Source of the DNA: Leptasterias polaris
Lineage: Eukaryota; Echinodermata; Asteroidea; Forcipulatida; Asteriidae
Assembly (NCBI GenBank): GCA_037783415.1
Contig: JAZGTN010000169.1
Location: 744,001 to 808,000 of the forward strand
DNA length: 64,000 bases
Reading direction: 5' to 3'
Shown here piece after piece: positions 34,161 through 46,487 of this stretch. The position numbers and the translations under genes are program-made. The notes under the pieces were generated by a model. That model did not search any database and was not told the origin of the DNA. It saw nothing but the letters and a program-made list of their open reading frames with translations. Within the stretch, counting starts at the first letter, position 1; every line of letters starts with the position of its first letter.

Positions 34161-34706
34161 TAAAGCCCTGTTCGCATTGGACTTAATTTGGGTAAACTAA
34201 CCGAGCAAATGGGTATAAACTTAACCATTTTAAGTCCAATGCGAACAGCCCAGGAAGTTTCCCTCCCAGGTAACTTACCCGACCCGAATGGGTAGTTTAA
34301 CCGACCCACGCCTGCCCGGTTAAATTGACCAGGTCAGTTTAACCGAGCCGAAAAGTCCAGTGCGGACGCGATCAGGGTAAAAGCCGTCCCGGTAAAAAGC
34401 CACATCCGGTCCCCCGATCTACCCGCCGCGCCACGTGATCGTGTGGTGACACGTCGTACACACGCAATTGTTTACACGGACGGAAGCTCGGTTGCACTCA
34501 TTGCATTCTCGCTGTCATGCACCCGGTCAAAGGTCACTGCGATAGCGCCCTCTTGTGTTTGTCTTAAGTTAGTCGATATAGATTTACCGATCGTGTTGGT
34601 TAGTTTACCCACGTCATTAATCCAAGTGCGGACGCTGGTAAGTTTCCCCTTTTGGAATGTTAACCACTGTCTCGGTAAAACATTAATCCAATGCGAACAC
34701 GGCTTT
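34161..34706. mobile_element. Family D TIR element, copy 3
   Basis: Ends TAAAGCCCTGTTCGCATTGG and CCAATGCGAACACGGCTTTT. It is near-identical to copy 2 over most of its length, differing by small substitutions and indels. The 34443-34850 frame is read-through. Confidence 0.8.
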
Positions 34707-37700
34707 TGTCAGGCAAATCAGGCCATTTTCATTTTTCTATGGGGAACTTTTGAAGGGGCACCAAGATGCCACGTCCAGGGGCAACAGAGGCCATTGTTTT
34801 CATATCAAAATTTGATAAAAAACATACAACACAATTTTAGTAAAATGTAAGATTTTATAGTTCTTTTCGTACATGTACAGTATACACATGATTGAGCGAT
34901 CGGTGTACAAATTGCGGCCTGCAGGAAGTCTAGGCTCTGTGGCTCTTTTGTAAATGTGTGGTGTCAATAGTACATGTACATTGAAGAACAACTTGACAGG
35001 TTCCAATTCATTGCATTTCAATAAAACCATAAAAGCTGTCACTTATTTCCTGCTTCTGTGGAAACCAGGCACTGGACTTTATGAGCGCCACACTGAGTGC
35101 CCTACATGTATGTAGGTTTTGTTCATAGCCTGGACTTCTGACTACATGTAGTCCTTGTGTATGTCAAGGTTCTTTGACCCAAGGCTAAATGCTACCTGTA
35201 CATACATTGTACACTGGGACCTGGATGGTTGAGGAAATGCTTAGTTTACACATTACATCAGGACAGTCAACAAATGGATTGTACTTTTAAACACTGGACA
35301 GAGCAAAGTGTAGTGGAAAGTCTGGTTGGTGAGTTGGCAACACTGGTGGTCATAGTGTATGCACATTGGTACATGTACTATCATTCAGGACAGGGTGAAA
35401 GGCCTTTTTAGGAATGGCAGTGTGTTGAAGGAGATCTATACATAGTTGTGCTTTTAAAATACACACTGTACATTCCCAGATGAGTGTTGTCACCAGCTGG
35501 TAGAATTGCACAACAAGTTGCTGGTAATTTACGCATAGCAAAGTGTGTGTGTTGGTCCTTGCTCTATGGTTGGACTTGCTGCATCTTTGTAGGCCTATTC
35601 TGTGGTGTTGTGAACTATACAATCCAAAAGGTAAATTTATAAGAAATTTTATGTAGTGCTGGATTTCCTGTAGGTATCAATTGGAAGTGTACACAGTTTG
35701 TCTGTGTACTTCAAAGATCAACTGAACTACATGTAGGCCTATAGCCAGTGATACATAGTACATGTACGTAGCCTCGAAGTCGCAGGCCCAAATGGGCAAT
35801 TCAGGCCAGGCTGAAATGTTGATCTGTATCAAGGCATGGTATTGGACACCATTTTAGGAATCATCAATTCTTTTGATGCAACAAGATCAGTGCAGACAAT
35901 GAGCATTGCTACAGTATCAATGCTATTTATAACAAAACATTTGCTTACTAATGGCGCCCATGTCAATTGTCATATTTCATGTTTTATGTTATCCATACTT
36001 GCTCCTTGCGGTGGTACATACGATTTTTGTGATGTGTATGCATGCATACATGTTACTATACATTGTACTATGGTATAAAACTGATGTACTACACGTACAT
36101 CATGTATGTTTGACAATGCATTGTATGCACCTTGCTTGTGATGCGGGAATCTATCATAATCAAATCAACTGTTTTCTTTGTCCGTATTGTTTTTGTGTTT
36201 TTGGCAAGGACAGATTTCTACAGTACATCAGGCCTGGAATTACAATTTTTTTAGGGCAAGGCCACTTTGGCCTTGGAGTTTTCAAAATTTTGGAGGGCAC
36301 CAAGGCCAGTAGAAAGGGCACCAAGGCCAAAATGTGAAAATAAAAAAGGCACGAAGGCCACTAAATTCTGAAAGTTATTAAACCAAAAAACCAACGGCGA
36401 ACTACTTTGTTGATTCATTAAACATGCCTCTTTTATTGAAAAAGTGTCCAAGATAATTATTTCCTGATCCGGGGGAAAAAAGGAACGTCATATCAATTAG
36501 CTGGGTTAAAAACCTTTCTGGCTAGAAAATAAGTTGCAAGTTTCCCCACCAGAAAACTAAAAACATAAGTTTAAATAATTTTTTAAAATTGACCAGAGGT
36601 TCCCCTATAAACCCGATAAAACAGTTTACATGAATATGAAAATGGATAAATCATATCTTATTCAATTCATAAGCACATGATTTGTAAAAAAACAAATTAT
36701 TTAAGTTATTTTTAAAATAACTTAAATAAGTAATAAATAACATAAATGTTACCCCAAAAAGAAGTTCAATTTCTTGCATTTGGCAGCAGAGTGTTCGAGT
36801 TTACCTTTAACAGTCCGCTTAAAACGCTCTTTTCGCAGCATTATTATTTATTAAATTATGTAATTTAACCAGAAAAGTTTTGGACGCAATTCATTCACTA
36901 AACGGCCCTTTCATGTCACCTTGCATGCAGTAAGACCCATCTTCAGCATTGTCAGTGGCTGGCTGTAGGTTGCAACCCTGCCGCAGGTTCACTCATCAAT
37001 ATGATGAGTATCAATGATATTGTTAAAGCATTATATAGCCTGCAATAAATCCAACAGGCACTGCTCAGGTAATATATACTTATTCTAAAGGCATTGTTTT
37101 AATATGTAATAATGTTGTTATGAGTGGCTGCTCAAATTGTTACGCTGTGTAGTTAATTTTACACATTATATTCTTAACTGAATAAAACGATCGAACAACA
37201 ACAACTTGCATGCAGTGCAACAATTCCACCTTCAAATTCTGATCAATGTTTTGTACGGCTTTTTTGATCAAGGTAGATAGATGGAAAAAAATGTACGCGT
37301 ATTATATGATGGACCTCACCTTTAATTCGGTCCGGTCCATTAACCATGGCCAACCACCAACCCAGTCAGTTAACATGGTTAAGAGACAGCTCAGGCCAAT
37401 CACACAGTGTTATTGCCCAAATAATACACTCTGGAGAGATTTAAAATGAAAAATTGAACAAAATCCCAAGGCAGTTAGGTCACAAGGAGGAACAGTGACC
37501 TGACACCTCTGCAAGGCCATCGGTCAAAGATTATCAACTACTGGTAAATACTAGCTGCCCTTCAAGAAATCTAGCAAACTACATGTTGGGTGAATAGACA
37601 ATATCAACATGATCAATTATCAATATTATCAATTGATTAGTTGCATTCCCATATTATCAATTGATTAGTTGCATATTATCAGTTGCATTCCCGCCCTAGT

Positions 37701-37804
37701 TGAGCTGCTCAATCATCAATAATTTTACTGGCCTATAGATAATTTGTTTTCATTTTGTAAAAATTTGTTTATTTTATATCCTCTTTCAGTTTTTTATTTC
37801 TTAT
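34707..37804. other. Intron-like DNA without a recognised gene
   Basis: Bases 34745-34795 and 36250-36350 contain the dispersed phrase GGGCACCAAGGCCA. TACATGTA is frequent between 34860 and 36130. Bases 37590-37690 repeat ATATTATCAATTGATTAGTT. Open frames at 35836-36337 are not supported by codon bias or splice sites. Confidence 0.45.
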
Positions 37805-38173
37805 TTAAAGGTATTACATGTATACAGGATTGGTAGAGCTGACAAAACAGTCGCAAACAAAGTTCATGTTTTGTGTGATTAACCATATACATGAAATAAC
37901 AAACCTGTGAAAATTTGAGCTCAATTGGTCATCGAGGTCACGAGAAAATAGTGAAAAGAGACCTCATGTGTTTTCTGTTTTTCAAACATCGAGTTTATTA
38001 TCGCGCGCGATAAAAACTATTCTTTTACTCATTTCTCAGAAACGATAGCATTTTAGGCAGAAATATTTTAAGGAACCCTTTCTACCATTACTTACTTTAA
38101 ATAATGTAAGTTATGTGTGAATCTGTGAACATTTGTGTTTTTCGATCTTACCAATAGTGTACAGGGCCTTTAA
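37805..38173 (+). mobile_element. Family B MITE, copy 2
   Basis: TTAA at both borders (37805-37808, 38170-38173). It contains TCGCGCGCGATAA and the family A-shared core. It is the cleanest copy of family B. Confidence 0.85.
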
Positions 38174-38325
38174 ATAATCTCTATTTTTATAGTCTCTTAT
38201 TGTATATTTGCTCTTGGATTTTACTCTTTGATGTTTGAATGTATTTTTATATTGTAACTTAAACACAATTCAGCCTTTTGGCTGCAAAGTTTGATTTTTA
38301 ATAAACCAATAATAATAAAGAATAT
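38174..38325 (+). mobile_element. LINE 3' end fragment
   Basis: The sequence TTCAGCCTTTTGGCTGCAAA followed by AATAAACCAATAATAATAA has the form of a CR1/L2-type 3'UTR end. It directly follows the family B copy. Confidence 0.45.
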
Positions 38326-38586
38326 ATTATAGCTCTTTATTGATCACACAAAATTCAAATGCTCGCATGTACAGTAAAACATTGAAACATTAAAAACACA
38401 GTTTAATGCACTTGTATCTGATGTGCATAATTTATTTTACAAGTTATTGACATGATCTTTGACACAAATGTTGTTGACATGCATGAGAAGTAAAACACGT
38501 AACAGGCTCACAGCTTTTCAGCTGATCTGCCTATTTTTTTATGTTCAGTTTCTCAGTCAATTCCATTGAAAATTGAAAAAAACATA

Positions 38587-39210
38587 CAGGGTTCTGCCCA
38601 CGGTGGTCGGTGCCGGAAAACCCGACCGGCACTCATGATTCCCCGACCGGCACTCGCAGAATTTTTTTCTTTTTCCGACCACCACACATTTTCCCTTTTT
38701 TCTACCCATTTCCTTCAAAATTTTTTGAACAACGTGTAAAACAAATTATTTACCAGTAAACAGTTTTATCCAAAGTTTCGAGTAGCCTACTTCTTTGGTT
38801 TGAGTCTATTTTAATGATCCAGGATCGAGCATTCCTCCCGCTACGATGTACAATATAATATATCCAACGCACGAAACCCGCATTGATTTTGCAATGGTTT
38901 CCAGTCACGCTGATTATAGCTTTACGCTTGGAATAACATGATACCAGTTTCATCATGTTGCAAACCCTATTCTACAACGTTTAATACAACGGAAATGAAC
39001 TGCAGAGTAAGCACCATGCTACAAAAATGTATAGATGCTGTAAATTGTTTTCCCATGGCGGTAAAGGCGTGCGCGCACTGAGGGCCTATTCAAGGCACAG
39101 CTGCAGGGCGCACGTGTGTAACCACTCCGTGCACGATCGAAAGGAAATTGACTTGACTGTACTAGGAAAAAAAAAATTCCGGCACTAAACAAAACCTGGG
39201 CAGAACCCTG
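38587..39210. mobile_element. Non-autonomous hAT-like element
   Basis: 624 bp with TIRs CAGGGTTCTGCCCA and TGGGCAGAACCCTG. AACATACA lies at both borders, overlapping the left TIR by two bases, so the 8-bp duplication is probable rather than exact. The inside has CCGACCGGCACTC twice. It is non-coding. Confidence 0.6.
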
Positions 39211-39229
39211 AACATACATGTAAGTCTGT

Positions 39230-39535
39230 CTGCTTTTACTTTTGATTTTGGGTTGAACAAAGAAAAATTTACTAGAGCGGGATTTGAACCAACGACCTCC
39301 GGTTTAACGTGCCGGCGCTCTACCAACTGAGCTATCTAGCCCTATGTTGGCGGTCTCCCAATTTTGTCAATATCTTTGTTCGGGGGGTGCCAGTCAGAAG
39401 CCATTCAACCGCAAACTGCCGTGTAGCCAGGGATCACACCCAAGTACATGTATACGATACAACCTGGGAAGCGGCAGCCAGAGGATCACCTTAAGGGGAT
39501 GCGACTTTTTATATCAGATATCAAGTAATAAACCA
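39230..39535 (-). repeat. tRNA-like repeat, copy 1
   Basis: The minus strand has a tRNA-like block at 39271-39343 (A-box phrase AGCTCAGTTGGTAGAGCGCC, B-box phrase GTTGGTTCAAATCCC). A conserved ~170-bp region precedes it. The acceptor stem pairs poorly and the anticodon loop is abnormal, so it is not a normal tRNA gene. Confidence 0.65.
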
Positions 39536-39664
39536 CTTTTACTTTTGACAAACTGCAGGTTTGCCAGCCCAATTAAGTTGGCGTCCACAAATTGCACTTC
39601 ATGTTTTAATAAGGTTTTTTGTAATCTAATGTTCATTTGTTGATTTACATGTATGTGTGTATAC

Positions 39665-40082
39665 AGGCGTGGATAAGAGTGGATAAGAGCACCGGACCCA
39701 AGCTCTGGTGTTTCAGATCAGCAGAGTGTGGGTTCGAGTCCCGGTCGTGACACCTGTGTCCTTAAGCAAGACACTTAACCATTATTGCTTCGTCCTCCGG
39801 ATGGGACGTAAAGCCGTTGGTCCCGTGTGTTGTGTAATGCACGTAAAAGAACCCAGTGCACTTATCGAAAAGAGAAGGGGTTCGCCCTGGTGTTCCTGGT
39901 TTGATTGGCTGCATATTGCGCCACAGCACCTTGTAAACCATTACATGGTGCTATGTAAAGGAATAGGTCTCATACTTCAAAACGTAACTCCATATACCTT
40001 GCAGGAAAAAATACTGAGCGCTTTGATACGCCCCTAGGGGTGTGATAAAGCGCTATATAAGAACTGCGTATTATTATTATGT
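39665..40082 (+). mobile_element. tRNA-derived SINE, copy with damaged head
   Basis: Same family as 24111. A short internal duplication (GTGGATAAGA twice) replaces part of the A box. The B box GTGGGTTCGAGTCCCGG and the tail GCGCTATATAAGAACTG with ATT repeats are kept. Confidence 0.75.
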
Positions 40083-40555
40083 TGAGGAAGGAAGTTCCAG
40101 GGTCCACTGGAAAGGAGATAAAGCAAAATACCATCTGTGGGATGTTAGTGTTACATGATGTGTACATTGTACAGTCACAGTACAAGCAGTATTACATGGA
40201 GGAAAAAAGTTGCAAATTAGCAGCGGAGTGGAGTTTACAGTGTACATGTACATAAGCATGGAGGAAGGAAAAGTTTGCATATTGCAAACAGATGGACGTA
40301 ATTGCTCTGCCATTGGTACTTCCATTTTACACCAAGAAAGTGTTATGATCAGCATTAACTCCTGAATAATAGCTATGGTCCGCTGGCCAATGCCTGTTAA
40401 AACACCAGAGGATCGGTCAAAATTCACTCTAAAGAGGTCCGGCTGGAAAAAGCTGATTGGACAAGTGAATTATGACAAGCTAACTGGTCCTGCAGCTGAC
40501 CATTTACCAGTTGCGCAAACCCTGATAATTTGCAAAATGTACTGTTATGTAATAT
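40083..40555. other. Nothing recognised
   Basis: Spacer between a SINE and a LINE; open frames on both strands have no support. Confidence 0.35.
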
Positions 40556-41039
40556 AATTTTTTATTATTATTATTATTATTTATTCGGCCAGTGTCAAAA
40601 ACAAATACATACAAGTAGAACAAAGGATAATAAGACTTTAAAAAAAAGGTAACTTAAATACAGGGTAACTAGAGGAGTGGGATTAGACAAAAGGGTACAG
40701 GACAGGTAGGGGATGTGGAGGAAGGAAGAGGAAGGGACAACAATCCATTCTAAGACGGCCAGGATAAACAAAAGCGTACTACTACACTATGACTCAAAAG
40801 CCTGCTTATCCAATCCTCGAATAGAGTATAAATAAAACAATCACTATAATAAACACTTAGATACTATAAAATAAACAAATATAAAAATATACTTTGAGTA
40901 AAACTAATAGAAAATTTGAAGCACTAGATAGATATTTGATAGATTTAGGAGCTGCTAACAAACTCAACAACAATTGATGCTATTTAAACAAGTTATTTAA
41001 AAAGAAAAACAGAATAGATAAATAATAAATAATTACATT

Positions 41040-41360
41040 AATACATGAATGAATGGATAGATAGATAGATAGATAGATACATGTAGGTAGGTAGATAAAG
41101 AAAGAAAGAAAGAAAGGAAGGAAGGAAGGAGGGAGGGAGGGAGGGAGGGGGAGGGGGAGAGGAAGAAAGAAAGAAGTAAATAAATAAATAAATAAATGAA
41201 TAAATAATTGAGTAAATAAATAAATAAAGGAATAATTAAATAAATAAATAAATAAATAAATGATGAATAATAAACAAAAGAACGAACGAATGAATAAATA
41301 AATTAATTAATAAGTAGCTAAATGAACAAACAGATAAATAAATAAATAAAAAATAATAAA
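41040..41360. repeat. Compound microsatellite in the LINE 3' region
   Basis: Consecutive (GATA)n, (AAAG)n, (AAGG)n, (GGGA)n and (AAAT)n tracts. Such mixed tracts probably grew after the LINE inserted. Confidence 0.85.
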
Positions 41361-41780
41361 TGAGTTCTGGCAAAGTGATGGTTGAAGGTCAGAGTGTCCA
41401 AGTGACGGGTATTGATTTGGGTGAGGGAAGTAACTGCAGAGCATTTGACTTGTCCAAATAAACATTTCATGGTAAATAGAACAGTTAGTCTGTTTCTCCG
41501 GGCATCTAAGCTTAGCAGGTTCAGTGATTTGAGTTTATTATCATATGACATGACACCTCTTTGTTGCTTGAGACACATCCTGGTAGCTCTCCTTTGCACT
41601 CTTTCCAATTGGGATGACATAGCTGCTGTGTAAGGGGACCAGGCAGGCAGACCATATTCTAGCACTGGAAGAACTAAGGATCGGTAAAGTGATAGGAGTG
41701 CCTCTGTGGATGATCCCCCTGCGACATGCCATATAAAACCAAGAGTTTTGTTTGCTTTTTTGACAACAGCATCAACGTGG
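41350..41780 (-). pseudogene. LINE C-terminal region, out of frame
   Basis: The frame carries MLEYGLPAWSPYT and LERVQRRATRMCL, the usual C-terminal signature after the reverse transcriptase in jockey/CR1-like ORF2 proteins. It belongs to the element above but is in a different frame. Confidence 0.75.
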
Positions 41781-41785
41781 TCGGT

Positions 41786-43300
41786 CTAGGTGAGGGTGTT
41801 GTTGATGATCACTCCAAGATATTTGTAGGTTGGTGTGACTGCAAGCTCTAAACCATGCAGTGTGTAGTGAGGTAGAGTAAGTGTTTTTTTGGAGCGTGTC
41901 ATGTGCATGACCTTTGACTTGACAATGTTGATTTTCATGCCATTAGATTCGCTCCATCGACCAATGGCGTTGATATCAGATTGAAGCGTGATTTCATCGT
42001 GGGTGGAGAAGATGGGATGGTACAACAATGTATCATCAGCAAATAAGAGGCAGTTAGTTGAAACATTGCAGGAGATGTCACTGATAAAGAGGTTGAAGAG
42101 TAATGGGCCAAGGACACTTCCTTGAGGAACACCAGAGGTGACAGGTGCCCAAGATGACAAAGCACCCCGGTACATCACGCGATTTTGACGGCCAATAAGG
42201 AATGATTTCAGCCATGCCCAAGTTTGTCCTTGAATGTTGAAATTGCGCGAAAGTTTTTCAAGTAGAAGATGATGTGGCATAGTGTCGAAGGCTTTGCTGA
42301 AGTCAAGGAATACAGCATCAATGCGTGGTGGACGAGGCTTGTCCATTATGGAAGACCAGTCTTGGATAGCATTTGTTAATTGGGTAACACAAGATCGGCG
42401 TGCAGTAAAGCCATGTTGTTGATCATCTACTAATCCAAATAACGAAATGTGGTCGTTAATGTTATCTGCGACAGCTCTTTCCATCACCTTCCAAATGACT
42501 GATGTAAGTGCAATTGGACGATAATTCTTAACATCTGTGCGAGAGCCCGATTTGAATACTGGAGCAATGTTGGACAATTTCCAGGCCATTGGGAGAACAC
42601 CATTGGAGAGGGAAGAATTCATGAGAAGCATTAGGGGTGGAGCGATGTAAGAAGCTGTAGCTCGGAGAATAGTTGGGGAAATACCGTCCGGGCCAGGTGC
42701 CTTGTGGGGATTGAGATTCTTAAGGGATTTTCTTAGCCAATTCAGGTTAACACTGACTGATGACAACTCAGGGATTGGAAGGGAGCAGGGTGGAGGAGTC
42801 TCTGAACCACATACAGCAGGTGAATGAACCGATGAGAAAAACGTGTTGAACGCTTCAGCAATGTCGAGGGGTTTGTTTAGCAAGTTGTCTGGACCGTGGA
42901 AAGCTGGAGGACATTTGGATTTTCTCTGGTCTCTAACGAAACACCAAAAACTGCGTTTGTTATCAGGCGAAGAGAACAGACCGTTGATATACTTCATGTA
43001 CAATGTTTTAGTTAGACTTTTCACTTTGTTTCTAACACGTTTGTAGAAAGTCCAATCAGAGCTGTATCCAGAGCGTTTTGCTTTAATGAACAGCTTACGT
43101 TTGAGAAGGATGAGCTTTTTCAGTTCAGGGGAAATCCAGGGAGAGATTTTATTTTGACGGCATTGTTTCCGCGGAATGCTATCATGGATGGCTGCTTCAA
43201 AAATGTCCATGAAGCCTTCCCAAGATGCATCAGGATTGTTAATATCCATGAATGCTGTCCATGGTGCAAGGTGCAACGTGCAACAGCGTCTCCAGATGTG
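41786..43300 (-). pseudogene. LINE reverse transcriptase, jockey/CR1-like, truncated
   Basis: The open frame runs from 43384 to 41786, but its first ~25-40 codons are read-through of repeat E. LINE-like sequence begins near FMDINNPDASWEGFMD. Motifs in order: HKAPGPDGISPTIL, KNYRPIALTSVIWKVMER, VFLDFSKAFDTMPHH, TSGVPQGSVLGPLLFN and the catalytic LLFADDTLLY, then a thumb region ending YKYLGVIINNTLT. The differences from the LINE at 25751 (FADDTLLY against YADDTQIY) place it in another clade. A frame break near 41780 separates the C-terminus. Confidence 0.85.
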
Positions 43301-43345
43301 ACATGTCAGCTTTTCTGTACTGTAGAAATGAGCGTACAACAGAAA

Positions 43346-43715
43346 GAAAATAGAATTAGCTGTTGCAAACTGCTTACCAACCAAAAGGACCTGTAGTATG
43401 TAAATGCAAAAAATTAGTTAGTACATGGCCTGACGTTTCGACCCTAGCAGAGTCTTTCTCAAAGGCTAAATGACAAGAAAACACATACATGCATACAAGG
43501 GTGACAAGAGCAGTCAAGTGGAAATACATGAATAGAGAGAGTGGAGAGAGAAAAGCAGAAAGCATTCAGAGAGGGCAGGGGGTTAGCAGGGATTAAGAAG
43601 ACAAAAAGGGGGGGGGGTTTGGAGGGAAGGGGATGGCTTGACCACAAGAAGTTGGAAACACAAAGGACAAAATGGAAGGTTGGAAGAAAATATAATTTTA
43701 CACAATACGTACGTA
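43346..43715 (+). repeat. Repeat E, copy 3 (longest)
   Basis: Shares AAACTGCTTACCAACCAAAA, CCTAGCAGAGTCTTTCTC, AGCAGTCAAGTGGAAATACA and ACAAAGGACAAAATGGAAGG with 52195-52445. A poly-G interruption lies at 43608-43617. Nature unknown. Confidence 0.65.
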
Positions 43716-44456
43716 CATACTTCTGTACTTGATGTATTTTTACCGGAAGTGAATTGTAGCCAATGTAGTAGCATTAAACATGTTTGACAGACACCGTGGA
43801 CATCTCAATCTTGTATCCAGGTGTGTTTGTAGAGGGTACAGTACAAATTAACATTAGCCGTTGATTTTTCACTACATGTAGGGCCGAGCTACATTACACC
43901 CCCATACCTACATAAACAGGCCTGATACTTTATGGAATGCAAGTTCAGAGGTATTTAGGCAATTGCCGTTATTGGTCATTGTCGTGGTGCCGGAGAAAAC
44001 GCATTGGTGCCCTTGCCATTTCAAAAACAGCTCATCAGGCCTGCGTATGTGTTTGTGTGTGTGTCCTAAAGATTTGGTTACTGTTACTTTGACCCTTTTC
44101 CAACCATGGCTTGTGGCTTAGTCACCGGCTAGTTTTGAAAATGTTTGCACTTTTATGGGAACTTGGAACAAGTGACTGGTCTTTAAAGGGACATGTTGCC
44201 TCGGATTGGGCGATTTGGGCTATGAAAAGCGTTTGAAACCGTTTGTTATGAAATATGGTTAGAAAGATGTTTTAAAAGTAGAATATAATGATCCAAACAA
44301 ATATATCTAGAAATTATTTGGTTTTCCTTTCACTTCGTGAACTACCGCCATTTTAAAGAGCCAAATTGTTGACTCCACAAAATGGCGGACCGTGTTAGGC
44401 CAAGTAAAAAAAAATACCAGTTGATCGTCCCCGCCCGCATCCTTTTTTGAGGCCGC

Positions 44457-44493
<37 letters not shown>

Positions 44494-44614
44494 AAAATCC
44501 AAGGGCAACGTCTCCCTTTAAGCTGGTGTGGAGTGGTTTTGAACATGGCCATTGATTGGGGCTGGCATCTCCCAATTTACAAGTGTATAAGACTGAGACT
44601 ACTGGTGAATGGTT
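43716..44614. other. No gene recognised
   Basis: A run of ~29 T lies at 44461-44489. The words GACATGTTGCCTCGG and AACGTCTCCCTTTAA near 44190 and 44507 suggest decayed ends of another TIR element, but the borders are unclear. Confidence 0.4.
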
Positions 44615-44794
44615 CAATTGACCTTATGCACATGACGTCATTTGAGTAGGGCGCCCTCGCCTAGAGGTCAAAAGGAAGATGTTCATTGGCCAGGCCTGTG
44701 CGCCGCGCGTACAAATCAGCGCGTTTCCATTGTTTCATCATCAGTTTACCTCTAAGATGGCGGCTTGGTGACGTCAATGCATAAGGTCTATTGG
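44615..44794. mobile_element. 180-bp MITE
   Basis: Inverted ends CAATTGACCTTATGCACATG and TGCATAAGGTCTATTGG, with TGACGTCA near both. The inside is GC-rich and contains GCGCCGCGCGT. Confidence 0.7.
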
Positions 44795-44839
44795 AGGTGA
44801 CAAGGACACCTGCTTCCCCATTGACCATGTAATGATAAG

Positions 44840-44910
44840 TGAGTTAGCAAAAAAGTTAATGGCCTGATGTTTCAACTCTAGCAGAGTCTTTCTCTAGGGC
44901 TAAAAAGTGA
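44840..44910 (+). repeat. Repeat E core fragment, copy 4
   Basis: Only the core phrase around CTCTAGCAGAGTCTTTCTC is present. Confidence 0.5.
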
Positions 44911-45149
44911 ATTTGTATTTCAGCACTGATAATACTGATAATTGACACCAGTCATGCCTTTGCATCATGACCTTTCCTTGGAAAATTAGCTATAAATAGT
45001 CAAGGTCGGTGCCTATCCCTGATATTTAATTTGTTCACACGTAAAGGCTTGTACATGTATGAAAAGACCAGGGTCGGTCATTCACATTGATGATTAATAA
45101 TAGCTCAATTCCTTGCATCAGAGTTTACAATATGGACACAGGAAATCAG

Positions 45150-45995
45150 TTATGGGATGCACTTTGGACAATGTCCCATTGTGTTGTTTATTATTCTGTA
45201 TGCAAAATTTACAATGAAGATTGGAGTGGGCAGTGTTCATTCTCATTGTACCCGCCAAGCTTCTAATATTCATATTCCTTACACTCGTACTTCCCTTGCT
45301 CGTAAAACGATTAAACATGAGGGACCCATGCTGTGGAACGTGCTTAATGAACACCTTAGAGTTTCCAAAAGTGTATCTATCTTTAACCGTGTCTTTAAAT
45401 CTGACACGTTGGAATCTTATTTGTAGATGAGTGAACAGATTCATGTATGAATTTACCATATGTACTTATTATCTAAACATGTACAGTGCTGACCGGGAAT
45501 GGGTGGTCCCCTCCATCCTTGCCCACATTGCCCATTTCCAAGCTTGTTTTTCCCTTGGTGGTATCCCCTGGGTGTGATCACTCTGTTTCGGTTGTTACTT
45601 AACTAGCAGACCTGCAAGGCCATTGTGTTTAGTTTTTGTCCAGTGTTTTGTTTACGTCCTTCGTTCTATTTGTTGTTGGTGTTTAGTTAAATTTATCATT
45701 GAGTTTACATGCATGTGCATTGAGATATATTTTTACTATTTTTTGAACTCGCCTCGCCCTCGGACCTTTTGGTTCGCCGAAGTGTAATTAATATGTGTCT
45801 CAATGCAAATGCATGTCTTTAGGGACCATTGCCTACAAGCTCTGCTTCTAAAATGGATCCCTCTGCGGTATCATATTTATTTTCATCTTGATATATATCT
45901 TTACTGTATTGTATTCTTTAAACTGATCGCTCTTGAGTGATAATGTATTTTTTAGTTGTTGATACTAATGAACCTATGAAATGAACCTATTGAGC
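45150..45995 (+). mobile_element. LINE C-terminal coding fragment and 3'UTR
   Basis: The plus-strand frame (ending at 45426) contains HSHCTRQASNIHIPYTRTSL and GPMLWNVLNEHL, a pattern found at the extreme C-terminus of several LINE ORF2 proteins. A long 3'UTR follows. No (ATT)n tail is present. Confidence 0.6.
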
Positions 45996-46018
45996 GTTTT
46001 GTTTGAGATTGTACTTGC

Positions 46019-46190
46019 CAGGGCTTAAAATTTACACTAGACCAGAGGCGAGTGATTTTAGTGTCTGTGGGCAAGTCTGGCAGTCTTGCCGTTTTTCAAT
46101 TTGATACGTAGCTTGAAAAAAAAACCCAAAAAACCAGATGTTGACTTTGAGTCTTTTTCAATTTTGTTTAGTGTCAAAGTTTAACATCAT
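46019..46190 (+). mobile_element. Family C MITE fragment, copy 4
   Basis: The left half only, starting CAGGGCTTAAAATTTACACT and continuing with the diagnostic GTGATTTTAGTGT. Confidence 0.55.
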
Positions 46191-46384
46191 AGCATAATTT
46201 TAATTAATAAGGCACTATTCCATCAAGATCATTGTGCACAAAAAAGAAATTAACTTGGATAGAGTACATGGTGGAAGGACATTCATGGATAGAGAGGTGC
46301 TGCAAGGCACTCAGCAGCCACTGCCTGAAACACCTAGACAAACCCCTTCACTTCTCAGTGAGTTGGGTTTTTTCACAAGTACGC

Positions 46385-46479
46385 TTCCAACGGCTTTATA
46401 CGTCCCATCCAAAGGAGGATGCAGTAATGGAAAAGTATCTTGCTGATCAGAAACACCAGAGCACTTGAACGCCATTCTA
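46385..46479 (-). mobile_element. SINE fragment broken by the hAT element
   Basis: The phrases TACGTCCCATCC, GCAGTAATGG, TCTTGCTGATCAG and AAACACCAGAGC follow the minus-strand SINE order seen at 54330-54430. Confidence 0.5.
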
Positions 46480-46487
46480 CTCTGTAG

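Larger units (their letters stand above)
40556..43345 (-). mobile_element. Second non-LTR retrotransposon, endonuclease lost
   Basis: The 3' end has an (ATT)n tail at about 40558-40585, followed on the minus strand by a 3'UTR rich in simple repeats and then reverse transcriptase. The 5' end stops near 43345 against repeat E, so the endonuclease is absent. Confidence 0.8.

Noticed and set aside
35836..36337. Frames of 80 and 128 codons
   Set aside because: Hydrophobic Cys/His/Tyr-rich composition typical of TACATGTA-rich DNA, overlapping frames, no splice or start context.
39271..39343. Genuine tRNA gene (also 51201-51273)
   Set aside because: The A and B boxes are good, but the acceptor and T stems pair poorly, the anticodon loop lacks the usual U before the anticodon, and the two copies differ in the anticodon.
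43300..43384. N-terminus of the 532-codon LINE frame
   Set aside because: The first ~25-40 codons translate repeat E, a chance open fusion and not LINE protein.
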